Positions 5,603 through 13,283 of a stretch of DNA of 14,181 nucleotides are shown here, piece after piece. The stretch's first letter is position 1; each line of letters begins with the position of its first letter. A program made the position numbers and the translations under genes. Origin of the DNA: Bacteroidaceae bacterium (GTDB lineage Bacteria > Bacteroidota > Bacteroidia > Bacteroidales > Bacteroidaceae). The notes beneath the pieces are model-generated. The model saw nothing but the letters and a program-made list of their open reading frames with translations, did not search any database and was not told where the DNA came from. The stretch covers positions 1 to 14,181 of the forward strand of contig JAFYYO010000150.1 in assembly GCA_017557475.1 (NCBI GenBank), in the 5' to 3' direction.

Positions 5603-6514
5603 ATGAAAAAGAGACATTTATTTTTGTTTTGCATCCTGCTGGCAGCAATCCCTTCCACCATTTTAGCATCACGTCCAAAGCCTAAGGCAGGACATGTGTT
5701 GGTCATCGGCATCGATGGCTGGGGAAGTTATAGTCTATCAAAAGCGAATGATATTCCAAACCTTCGCATGCTGATGCAGCAGGGCAGCTATACCGAGCAT
5801 AAGCGCTCCGTGCTGCCCTCCAGTTCTGCTGTCAACTGGGCATCGATGTTCAACGGCTCTTGTCCCGAATTGCACGGCTATACCGAATGGAACTCGCGTA
5901 AGCCGGAGATACCGTCTGTGGAACTCAACAATCATGGCATCTTCCCCACCATCTTCTCTTTGCTTCGCGAGGCGCGACCTGATGCCGTGACGGGCTGTCT
6001 GGCCGAATGGGACGGCATAAAGCATGTGGTTGACTCAATGGCAATCGACAACTTCGACCTGGCCAAGGATTGGGAACACCAATCCGAGCAACTCTGCGAG
6101 ATGGCAGAGCGCTTTATCTTAGAGAAGAAACCTACGCTGCTGGCTGTATGCTGGGACCAATTGGACCACACAGGGCATGCAGACGGGCACGATACGCCCG
6201 AGTATTACCAAACTTTGGCGCGACTCGACATTCAAATAGGGCGACTGATTCAGGCTCTGAAGGATGCCGGCATCTATGACGACACAATTATCATCGTCAC
6301 AGCAGACCACGGTGGTATCAATAAGGGACATGGCGGCAAGACACTTGCTGAATTGGAGACTCCCTTCATCATTTGCGGTAAGCACATCAAAAAAGGAGGA
6401 ATCATTGATGAACCGATGATGCAGTACGACACAGCAGCCACTATCGCCCATATCTTTGGCCTCGCACAGCTTCGCTGCTGGATTGGCCGTCCCACATTAT
6501 CGGTATTCAAATAA
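5603..6514 (+). CDS. Exported alkaline-phosphatase-superfamily hydrolase
   Basis: A metal-dependent phosphodiesterase/phosphatase-type enzyme related to the nucleotide pyrophosphatase group. ATG 5603 is chosen because it begins a signal peptide (MKKRHLFLFCILLAAIPSTILA); the same frame is open back to 5420 but that part overlaps the PIG-L gene and reads as nonsense. The protein has 303 residues. The two-metal site can be traced: D38 (GIDGWG), nucleophile probably S75 (SSSAVNW), D188 and H192 (DHTGH), D235-H236 (TADHGG) and H243 (GHGG). A serine rather than threonine nucleophile does not settle the substrate, which could be a phosphodiester, a phosphate or a sulfate ester. It is the second gene of the operon and follows the repaired stop of the PIG-L gene by 17 bases. 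Confidence 0.88.
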   Translation: MKKRHLFLFCILLAAIPSTILASRPKPKAGHVLVIGIDGWGSYSLSKANDIPNLRMLMQQGSYTEHKRSVLPSSSAVNWASMFNGSCPELHGYTEWNSRKPEIPSVELNNHGIFPTIFSLLREARPDAVTGCLAEWDGIKHVVDSMAIDNFDLAKDWEHQSEQLCEMAERFILEKKPTLLAVCWDQLDHTGHADGHDTPEYYQTLARLDIQIGRLIQALKDAGIYDDTIIIVTADHGGINKGHGGKTLAELETPFIICGKHIKKGGIIDEPMMQYDTAATIAHIFGLAQLRCWIGRPTLSVFK

Positions 6515-6550
6515 CTTGATATTATCAACTTTACATTAAATCAATAACCT

Positions 6551-7990
6551 ATGAACAATCTGATTTCCTATTCCTACAATCGAGATGAAGTAAAAGCAGG
6601 CATCCTGCACTTTGGCGTCGGTAATTTCCATCGTGCACACCTGGAGTATTTAACTAACCTCCTTCTTGAAAAGAATCCCGACCAGAAGAACTGGGGCATC
6701 TGTGGGGCAATGATTCTGCCTCAAGACGAGCGCATCTATACTGCGCTTCATCAGCAGAAAGGCGAATACACGCTGACTGTTTGTGGTCGCGACGGTAAAG
6801 ATGAAGCCTGGAAGATTGGTTCTCTCGTTGAACTTTATTGGGGCATGAACGATCAGGAAGCTATCCTGAACAAAATCGCAAGTCCTGACATCAAAATCAT
6901 TACTATGACCATCACAGAAGGCGGCTACAACATCGAGAAGAGTACTGGCCGCTTCATGTTGGAAGATGAACTTGTGAAGCACGACCTCGAGAACCCCAAG
7001 CATCCGCTAACCGCTTTCGGATATGTTGCAGAAGGACTGCGCCGTCGCAGAAATGCTGGAAGTGGTAAGATTACAATTCTGACCTGCGACAACCTTCAGC
7101 ATAATGGTAATACTTGTCGCAAAGCCTTCGGTACCTTTATCGAGGCTCAGGACAAGGATCTCTATGCTTGGCTCAAAGAGAATGTGACGTTCCCCAATAG
7201 TATGGTGGACCGCATTACGCCTGCCACGAAGCCCGAAGATGTGAAACGCCTGAACGAACGTAACGGCACTCACGATGCTGCTCCCGTTTATGCAGAGGAC
7301 TTCATCCAATGGGTTGTGGAAGACAACTTCGCAGCAGGTCGTCCCAATTGGGAAAAGGTAGGTGTAGAGTTTACCGACGATGTGACGGCCTACGAGAACA
7401 TGAAGCTCTCGCTCCTGAATGCCAGTCACACGTTGCTTTCATATCCTTCTTTCCTAAGTGGTTACAGGCGAGTTGACGAAGCTATGCACGATGAGCGAAT
7501 CGTTACCTTCGTTCGTGATTTCATGGAGAAAGACATCACGCCTTATGTGCCTGCTCCAGGAAATACAGACCTTGCTCTGTATAAACAAACGCTGATTGAA
7601 CGCTTTGCTAACAAGAGCGTGAGCGACCAAGTTGCTCGCCTCTGCATGGATGGTGTGAGCAAGTTCCCAGTTTATGTGGTGCCCAACCTCATCCACATGG
7701 TTGCCGATGGGAAGGATTTGACGCGAGTTGCTTATCTGATTGCAGCTTATCGTCATTATTTGAAGTATCAAGTGGATGACAACGGTAGCAAATTCGAGAT
7801 TGACGAGCCTTGGCTGACCGACGAAGACAGAGCGCTTATCGCTAAGGATGATGCCGTCGCATTCCTGCATCTTTCTCCGTTCCAGGCAACCGACCTCGCT
7901 GCATCGAAAGAGTTCACCAATCAGTATCTTCAATTCGTTGATGCCATCGCTGCCAACGGAGCTATGGCGACATTAGAGACAATCATATGA
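6551..7990 (+). CDS. Mannitol 2-dehydrogenase-type polyol dehydrogenase
   Basis: Member of the long-chain polyol dehydrogenase family, which oxidises a sugar alcohol to a ketose with NAD(P): mannitol to fructose in the type enzyme. The protein has 479 residues, typical for the family. The nucleotide-binding start is GVGNFHRAH (22-30), followed by MTITEGGY. The catalytic pattern K-x4-N-x2-H is present as K285, N290 and H293, with the same spacing as in Pseudomonas mannitol 2-dehydrogenase. It has no signal peptide and so is cytoplasmic. Its stop overlaps the transporter start by 4 bases, and a fructokinase lies two genes further on, which favours mannitol as substrate. Arabinitol or sorbitol dehydrogenase, or a uronate reductase of the same family, are alternatives. 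The 36-base gap upstream has no convincing promoter. Confidence 0.88.
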   Translation: MNNLISYSYNRDEVKAGILHFGVGNFHRAHLEYLTNLLLEKNPDQKNWGICGAMILPQDERIYTALHQQKGEYTLTVCGRDGKDEAWKIGSLVELYWGMNDQEAILNKIASPDIKIITMTITEGGYNIEKSTGRFMLEDELVKHDLENPKHPLTAFGYVAEGLRRRRNAGSGKITILTCDNLQHNGNTCRKAFGTFIEAQDKDLYAWLKENVTFPNSMVDRITPATKPEDVKRLNERNGTHDAAPVYAEDFIQWVVEDNFAAGRPNWEKVGVEFTDDVTAYENMKLSLLNASHTLLSYPSFLSGYRRVDEAMHDERIVTFVRDFMEKDITPYVPAPGNTDLALYKQTLIERFANKSVSDQVARLCMDGVSKFPVYVVPNLIHMVADGKDLTRVAYLIAAYRHYLKYQVDDNGSKFEIDEPWLTDEDRALIAKDDAVAFLHLSPFQATDLAASKEFTNQYLQFVDAIAANGAMATLETII

Positions 7991-9324
7991 AAAAGCAACA
8001 ATATAGCCTCGGACCCTTTGTCTTTCTGACTTTCATATACTTCCTTGTCGGGTTCCTGACGACAATCAACGGGCAACTGCAAGGACCTTTGAAGATTGCA
8101 TTCCTTCAGGATGCAGGAGACATGAAGAATACCTTCACCACGATGCTCTCCCTCTTCTTCTTCCTCGGATACCTCCTGAATAGCAGTCTTGCAGGGAAAT
8201 GGATAGACAAGAAGGGTTATCAAACCACGATGGTGAGGGCTTTGGTGTGCATGGTGGCGGCTTTGCTCTGCTATGGCTTATCAGCAAGCCCCTTATCTAT
8301 TATCCAATATCAATTGCATATTGCCGAAGGTTGCTCGATTCCTTTCGGCTTCGTGGTCTTCCTCTTAGGCTCGTTCCTAATGGGTACGTCGGCAGCTATC
8401 TTGCAGGTTGTTATCAATCCATACGTCTCTGCCTACGAACTCCCGGGAACTCAGCCGGCACAACGCTTGAACATCGTTACTGCAGTCAATTCCTTCGGTA
8501 CGACGATAGCTCCGTTCTTCGTCACGCTGGTCATCTTTGCCGGTGTTTCTCTCGATGAAGTTACGGCTTCGCAGGTATTCATTCCCTTCATGGTGATGGT
8601 GGCTGCAGCTGTCTTGGTAGCGTTTTCGGCAGGAAGGATGTCGTTGCCCGATTTGTCGGCCACTCGAGCAGAAGGCGGCAGTAAATTGGAGCGCAGCGTT
8701 TGGTCGTTCCGTCACTTGACTCTGGGTGTTATTGCCATCTTCTTCTATGTTGGTACTGAGGTTTCGATAGGTTCAAACCTGAATCTGCATGCAATGGAAC
8801 TCATAGAGAAGGGCAACGGACTTTCATTCTTCGGAATGAAGCGATTGGTGATAGCCGGTATGGATATGGGCATTCCCGCACTCTTAGCGACACTTTATTG
8901 GGGGGGCTTCTTGGTGGGACGCTTCGTTTCGACGTTCTTCAGCAACTTCAATCCTCGCAAGGTTTTGATTGCCACAACCATCATAGCAACTCTTCTCATC
9001 CTCGCTGCCATTCAAACCGAGAATCTGTGGCTCTTGTGTGCAGTCGGACTTGTGCATTCAGTGATGTGGAGTTGTATCTTTACGCTTTCCATACGAGGAC
9101 TTCGTGAATATACATCGAAAGCTTCGGGCGTCTTTATGATGGGTGTCTTTGGTGGAGCCGTATTCCCCTTCCTTCAAGGCGTCTTCGCGGACATCCTGAA
9201 TAGTTGGCAATACACTTGGATTATTGCCCTCCTCTGCGAACTCGTTATGCTGGCGTATGGCCTTTACGGATATAAAGTTAAAGACCAATGGTGTCTTGAA
9301 AATATTGAAAAGTCGAAAGAATGA
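7987..9324 (+). CDS. FucP-like MFS sugar/polyol permease
   Basis: An inner-membrane transporter of the fucose-glucose/galactose (FHS-type) branch of the major facilitator superfamily, probably a proton symporter. The protein has 445 residues with about 12 hydrophobic segments, the first at 11-31. The MFS cytoplasmic loop motif appears as GKWIDKKG, and NPYVSAYELPG followed by RLNIVTAVNSFGT is typical of FucP relatives. The ATGA overlap with the dehydrogenase (7987-7990) and another with the next gene (9321-9324) imply translational coupling. Position suggests that it imports the polyol or sugar used by the neighbouring dehydrogenase and kinase. A run of seven G (8900-8906) lies inside the frame. 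Confidence 0.9.
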   Translation: MKKQQYSLGPFVFLTFIYFLVGFLTTINGQLQGPLKIAFLQDAGDMKNTFTTMLSLFFFLGYLLNSSLAGKWIDKKGYQTTMVRALVCMVAALLCYGLSASPLSIIQYQLHIAEGCSIPFGFVVFLLGSFLMGTSAAILQVVINPYVSAYELPGTQPAQRLNIVTAVNSFGTTIAPFFVTLVIFAGVSLDEVTASQVFIPFMVMVAAAVLVAFSAGRMSLPDLSATRAEGGSKLERSVWSFRHLTLGVIAIFFYVGTEVSIGSNLNLHAMELIEKGNGLSFFGMKRLVIAGMDMGIPALLATLYWGGFLVGRFVSTFFSNFNPRKVLIATTIIATLLILAAIQTENLWLLCAVGLVHSVMWSCIFTLSIRGLREYTSKASGVFMMGVFGGAVFPFLQGVFADILNSWQYTWIIALLCELVMLAYGLYGYKVKDQWCLENIEKSKE

Positions 9325-11558
9325 AAAGACTATTATTATGCTTGCTTGGAGCAGCCGTTCTAACGGCTTCTGCTCGTGAGTTTCAGGTGAACATCACGCC
9401 TGATGGGGAAGCTTCTCTGACAGTCTTTCTGCCCTCTACTGATGTAGCGACGGGAAGAGCTGTTGTATGCTGCCCAGGTGGTGGATATTCAAACCTGATG
9501 ATGGATTATGAAGGAACCGATTGGGCAGTCTATTTCAACAATAAAGGTATTGCCCTTTGTGTCCTGAAATATCGTATGCCGAAAGGCAATCGTCAGATTC
9601 CCATCTCCGATGCCTATGCGGCTATGAAGATGGTGCGAGACAGTGCTGAGGTCTGGCACATTAACGCTCACGATGTAGGTATCATGGGCTTCTCTGCAGG
9701 AGGACATCTTGCATCTACGGTTTCCACGCATGCTCCGATGGAATTGAGGCCAGACTTCTCCATTCTGTTCTATCCCGTCATCACCATGCAGTATAAGCAG
9801 ACGCATCATGGCTCTGTAGATAATTTCCTCGGCAATGAGAACGATAGTACAAAAGTGGTCAACGACTTCTCTAACGATAAGGCTGTGCGGAAGCATCTGA
9901 CTCCTCCAGCTGCTGTGTTCCTGGCCAACGATGACGACATCGTGCCTATCCTGGAGAATGGTGTTGCCTATTTCTCAGCTATGCACAAAGTCGGCAACCA
10001 TTGCGCTCTATATGCTTATCCAAGTGGTGGTCACGGATTTGGAATGAAGAAGGACTTCCGCTATCATCAGCAAATGCTTTGCGATTTGGATGATTGGCTT
10101 GCTTACTTGCCTTCGCCAAAGAATCATGCTGTCCGAGTGGCTTGCATAGGTAACTCCATTACTGATGGCTCAGGCATTTTCATGCGCGACATCTTTGGCT
10201 ATCCTGCTCAATTGCAGAAGAAACTGGGCAACGGATACATTGTGAAGAACTTTGGAATAGGCGGAAGAACGATGCTCCAGAAAGGCGATTATCCTTATAT
10301 GAAGGAACAGGCGTGGAAAGATGCACAAGGATTCCAGCCTGATATCGTGGTCATTAAATTGGGCACAAACGACTCGAAGCCCAAGAACTGGCTGTATGGC
10401 AGTGAGTTTGCCAAAGATATGCAGAGTATGCTCGACACCTTGAAGGCATTACCAACGCATCCGCTTATCTATTTGGCAACACCTATCCCAGCTTTGAATA
10501 CGACAGGCAACATCAGTCAGAAAGCCCTCACGGATGAGATATGTCCTCTCATCAAAGATTTGGCAAAGAAGAACAAGTGCGAACTGATAGACCTCCAAAC
10601 GCTTTTCCAGCCCACAGAAGGCATGATGTCGAGCGACGGCATACATCCCACCACAAAGGGCGCAGGCCAGATGGCGGAGATTATATATCAGCATATCATC
10701 AATCAGGACCAGACTCCAGAAAAGCCTATCAATTTCTCGAAGTATAAACTGAAAGATGTGAGCGCATTGCAGAGCGATGTGAAGCAGGGCTATCAGGGAA
10801 TGTGTATTTATGAAGACTGGCTGCTGAGCGTTCAGAATAAGGGCTTTGCAACGCTATACAAACTCCCGTCTTTGGAAAAGAAGACACCAACATTCAAGCT
10901 TGGTAGCTTTGCTGACACCAACCATGCAAATGTGGCCGCCTTTGGCGTAGAGAAGTTCTGCGAAAGCGATCCGCTGCCTTTGGTCTATGTCTCGCAGGCA
11001 TACAAGAAGACGGTAAATGGCGAGAAAGATGTGTGCTATGTGGAGCGAATCTCTCTCGACGGCAGTTCGCAAATGGTACAGCGCATCGTGTTGGACGATC
11101 CCAACCATCTCTACGGCTATGCTCTGCAATGGACGATAGATCATAAACATCGTCACTTGATTGGTTTTGGCAACACCATTTCCAATACAGGCGAGGGAAA
11201 CAAATTCCGCATTATGGTGTTCTCCATCCCGCATCTGAGCGATGGCGAGGTTGTACACCTTACTGCTGCTGATGCCATAGAAAACTATTTCGTACAGGAT
11301 ACTGACGACCGCTATCCCTCGAAGGTAGTAGGGCAGGGGGCATGCGTTTGGAACGATTGTTTGCTTCTGCCTACGGGTTTCGGAAAGGAAGATGCTCCTA
11401 GCATTGTCTATATCTTGGACCTCAAGACAAGAAAGCTTCGTAATATCCTGGATTTGAGAGACAAACTGAAGAACGAGATGGAAGACATCGATTTCTATCA
11501 GGGCGATGCCTATATCCAGACGAATGGAAGAGGTGTTGTAAAATTGGATTATAAATAA
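9321..11558 (+). CDS. Exported fusion: alpha/beta-hydrolase + SGNH esterase + beta-rich domain
   Basis: A 745-residue protein with a signal peptide (MKRLLLCLLGAAVLTASA) and three parts. Residues 20-265 form an alpha/beta-hydrolase of the acetylxylan-esterase-like type: oxyanion GGGY, nucleophile S125 (GFSAGGH), an aspartate among D204-D206 (NDDDIVP) and H238 (GGHGFG). Residues 270-465 form an SGNH/GDSL hydrolase with its full blocks: S279 (GNSITDG), G314 (GIGG), N350 (GTND), D439 and H442 (DGIHP). Residues 475-745 contain repeated beta-strand-like stretches and may be a beta-propeller or binding module; I do not recognise the family. Both catalytic sets look intact, so it probably removes two kinds of ester, such as acetyl groups at different positions. 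It overlaps the transporter gene by 4 bases. Confidence 0.85.
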   Translation: MKRLLLCLLGAAVLTASAREFQVNITPDGEASLTVFLPSTDVATGRAVVCCPGGGYSNLMMDYEGTDWAVYFNNKGIALCVLKYRMPKGNRQIPISDAYAAMKMVRDSAEVWHINAHDVGIMGFSAGGHLASTVSTHAPMELRPDFSILFYPVITMQYKQTHHGSVDNFLGNENDSTKVVNDFSNDKAVRKHLTPPAAVFLANDDDIVPILENGVAYFSAMHKVGNHCALYAYPSGGHGFGMKKDFRYHQQMLCDLDDWLAYLPSPKNHAVRVACIGNSITDGSGIFMRDIFGYPAQLQKKLGNGYIVKNFGIGGRTMLQKGDYPYMKEQAWKDAQGFQPDIVVIKLGTNDSKPKNWLYGSEFAKDMQSMLDTLKALPTHPLIYLATPIPALNTTGNISQKALTDEICPLIKDLAKKNKCELIDLQTLFQPTEGMMSSDGIHPTTKGAGQMAEIIYQHIINQDQTPEKPINFSKYKLKDVSALQSDVKQGYQGMCIYEDWLLSVQNKGFATLYKLPSLEKKTPTFKLGSFADTNHANVAAFGVEKFCESDPLPLVYVSQAYKKTVNGEKDVCYVERISLDGSSQMVQRIVLDDPNHLYGYALQWTIDHKHRHLIGFGNTISNTGEGNKFRIMVFSIPHLSDGEVVHLTAADAIENYFVQDTDDRYPSKVVGQGACVWNDCLLLPTGFGKEDAPSIVYILDLKTRKLRNILDLRDKLKNEMEDIDFYQGDAYIQTNGRGVVKLDYK

Positions 11559-11566
11559 TACACAAA

Positions 11567-12433
11567 ATGAAACAGTTAATAGTCGGATTGGGCGAAATCC
11601 TTTGGGATTGCTTGCCTGAAGGGAAGAAACTTGGTGGAGCGCCTGCCAACTTTGCCTTTCATGCTCGCCTTTTGGGAGCAGATTCAGTTGCCATCAGCGC
11701 CATTGGTAAAGACACTCTGGGCGATGAGATTCTTCGCGAGTTGGATGAAAAGGGATTGAAGTACCTATTGCCTAGAGTGGAACAAGAAACGGGAACGGTT
11801 CAAGTGACGCTGGATAGCGAAGGAATCCCCACATACGAGATAAAGACAGGCGTGGCTTGGGACAATATTCCCTTCTTGCCAGAGATAGAGCAACTTGCTG
11901 AAAAGTGCGATTGTGTGTGTTATGGCTCATTGGCTCAGCGCAACGATGTGAGCAGGAATACAATTAAAGAGTTTCTAAAGCGTACCCCGCAGAAGTGCTT
12001 GAAAATCTTTGATATCAACCTCCGTCAGCAGTTCTATACGAAAGAACTTATTCACGACAATCTGCTTGCCTGCAATGTGCTGAAGATTAACGACGAGGAA
12101 CTGGACATTGTCGCAGAAATGTATGGTTATTCCGACCTTTCTGTTGAGGACAAATGCCGCCGTTTGCTCGAGGAATATCAGTTGAAGATGCTCGTCCTCA
12201 CTTGTGGCGTGAATGGCAGCTATGTCTTTGCTCCTGGCCAGAAAAGCTTCATGGAAACGCCCAAGGTGGAAGTGGCTGATACAGTGGGAGCTGGCGACAG
12301 CTTTACAGGCACATTCGCAGCTTCTCTGCTTGCAGGTCAGACCATCCAGGAGGCTCATCAACTGGCTGTGAAGGTGAGTGCTTTTATTTGTACACAAAAA
12401 GGTGCGATGCACAAATACTATGAAGAAAAATAA
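11567..12433 (+). CDS. PfkB-family fructokinase
   Basis: Phosphorylates a sugar, most likely fructose to fructose 6-phosphate, in the cytoplasm. The protein has 288 residues, within the range for bacterial fructokinases. PfkB signature 1 is GGAPANFAFHARLLGA near residue 24. Signature 2 is DTVGAGDSFTG, with the catalytic base D244. GEILWDCLPEGK at the N-terminus resembles fructokinases more than ribokinases or adenosine kinases. It begins 8 bases after the fused esterase and overlaps the following esterase by 14 bases. Together with the polyol dehydrogenase it completes a route from mannitol through fructose to fructose 6-phosphate. Confidence 0.9.
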   Translation: MKQLIVGLGEILWDCLPEGKKLGGAPANFAFHARLLGADSVAISAIGKDTLGDEILRELDEKGLKYLLPRVEQETGTVQVTLDSEGIPTYEIKTGVAWDNIPFLPEIEQLAEKCDCVCYGSLAQRNDVSRNTIKEFLKRTPQKCLKIFDINLRQQFYTKELIHDNLLACNVLKINDEELDIVAEMYGYSDLSVEDKCRRLLEEYQLKMLVLTCGVNGSYVFAPGQKSFMETPKVEVADTVGAGDSFTGTFAASLLAGQTIQEAHQLAVKVSAFICTQKGAMHKYYEEK

Positions 12434-13283
12434 ATGGCTTTTGTTGGTGCTGTGCTGCATTTGTGGATTCAATGCTCAGGCGCAGCAATTTGTGGAGGAT
12501 TCTATAAAAGTGGACGGCCACATGCGTAGGTTCGACCTCTTCCTTCCTGATGGGATAAAGGCTGATGCGCCGTTGGTCTTTTACCTGCACGGATATGGTG
12601 GAGGCATTTATCGCAAGAATCCGATGACAGAGACGGCCTCGCACGAAGGCTTTGCAGTATGCATTCCTCAAGGACTGAAAGACCCTAAGGGCAAGCCCAG
12701 TTGGAATGTTGGTTATCCCTTTCAGGAGGGTTGGAAGGTTGATGATGTGAAGTCGCTCAGCAAAATAGCTGCTTACGTGCAAAAACGCTATCATTTGAGC
12801 CGAGAGAATACCTTCCTGACGGGAATGTCGAATGGTGGTGAGATGTGCTATCTGATGGCTTATTCCAAGCAGAAGGCCTTCAAGGCAGTCGCTCCTGTTG
12901 CAGGTTTGACGATGGTATGGATGTATCGTGATTTGGAGGCCTGCAAACCTATTCCTCTTTTTGAGATTCATGGGACAGAGGACCGCACTTCTGAGTGGAC
13001 TGGCGACCTCGACAACGAAGGCGGTTGGGGAGCCTATATGCCTGTGCCGCTTGCCGTAGGTTATTGGGTGGCAAAGAACCGTTGCACGAAGGAAGAGACG
13101 GAGCGAGTGGAAGGCCTGAACAAGGAGAACGGACACTACATCATCAAGCACCGCTTCACTGAGAGCGCGACTGGTTGCGATGTCTGGCTCTACGAAGTCG
13201 TTGGTGGAAAACATTCTACGCATACCGAAGACATCAAGACAGGCGACGAGATTTGGAGTTTCTTTAAGAAATATGTGAAATGA
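12420..13283 (+). CDS. Secreted CE1/PHB-depolymerase-type esterase
   Basis: An alpha/beta-hydrolase of the group holding feruloyl esterases, acetyl-xylan esterases and PHB depolymerases. ATG 12420 is chosen because it begins a signal peptide (MKKNKWLLLVLCCICGFNAQAQ); the in-frame ATG at 12378 lies within the kinase gene and adds 14 residues. The protein has 287 residues. The oxyanion loop is HGYGG (57-61), the nucleophile S137 (GMSNGG), the acid D188 (HGTEDRT) and the base H265 (GGKHS). The 14-base overlap with the kinase and the ATGA overlap with the next gene suggest coupled translation. The likely substrate is an acyl or feruloyl ester on a carbohydrate; PHB itself is unlikely in this context. 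Confidence 0.86.
   Translation: MKKNKWLLLVLCCICGFNAQAQQFVEDSIKVDGHMRRFDLFLPDGIKADAPLVFYLHGYGGGIYRKNPMTETASHEGFAVCIPQGLKDPKGKPSWNVGYPFQEGWKVDDVKSLSKIAAYVQKRYHLSRENTFLTGMSNGGEMCYLMAYSKQKAFKAVAPVAGLTMVWMYRDLEACKPIPLFEIHGTEDRTSEWTGDLDNEGGWGAYMPVPLAVGYWVAKNRCTKEETERVEGLNKENGHYIIKHRFTESATGCDVWLYEVVGGKHSTHTEDIKTGDEIWSFFKKYVK

Noticed and set aside
12384..13223. Minus-strand open frame of 279 codons
   Set aside because: It is the shadow of the CE1-type esterase, which has a full catalytic triad and signal peptide.
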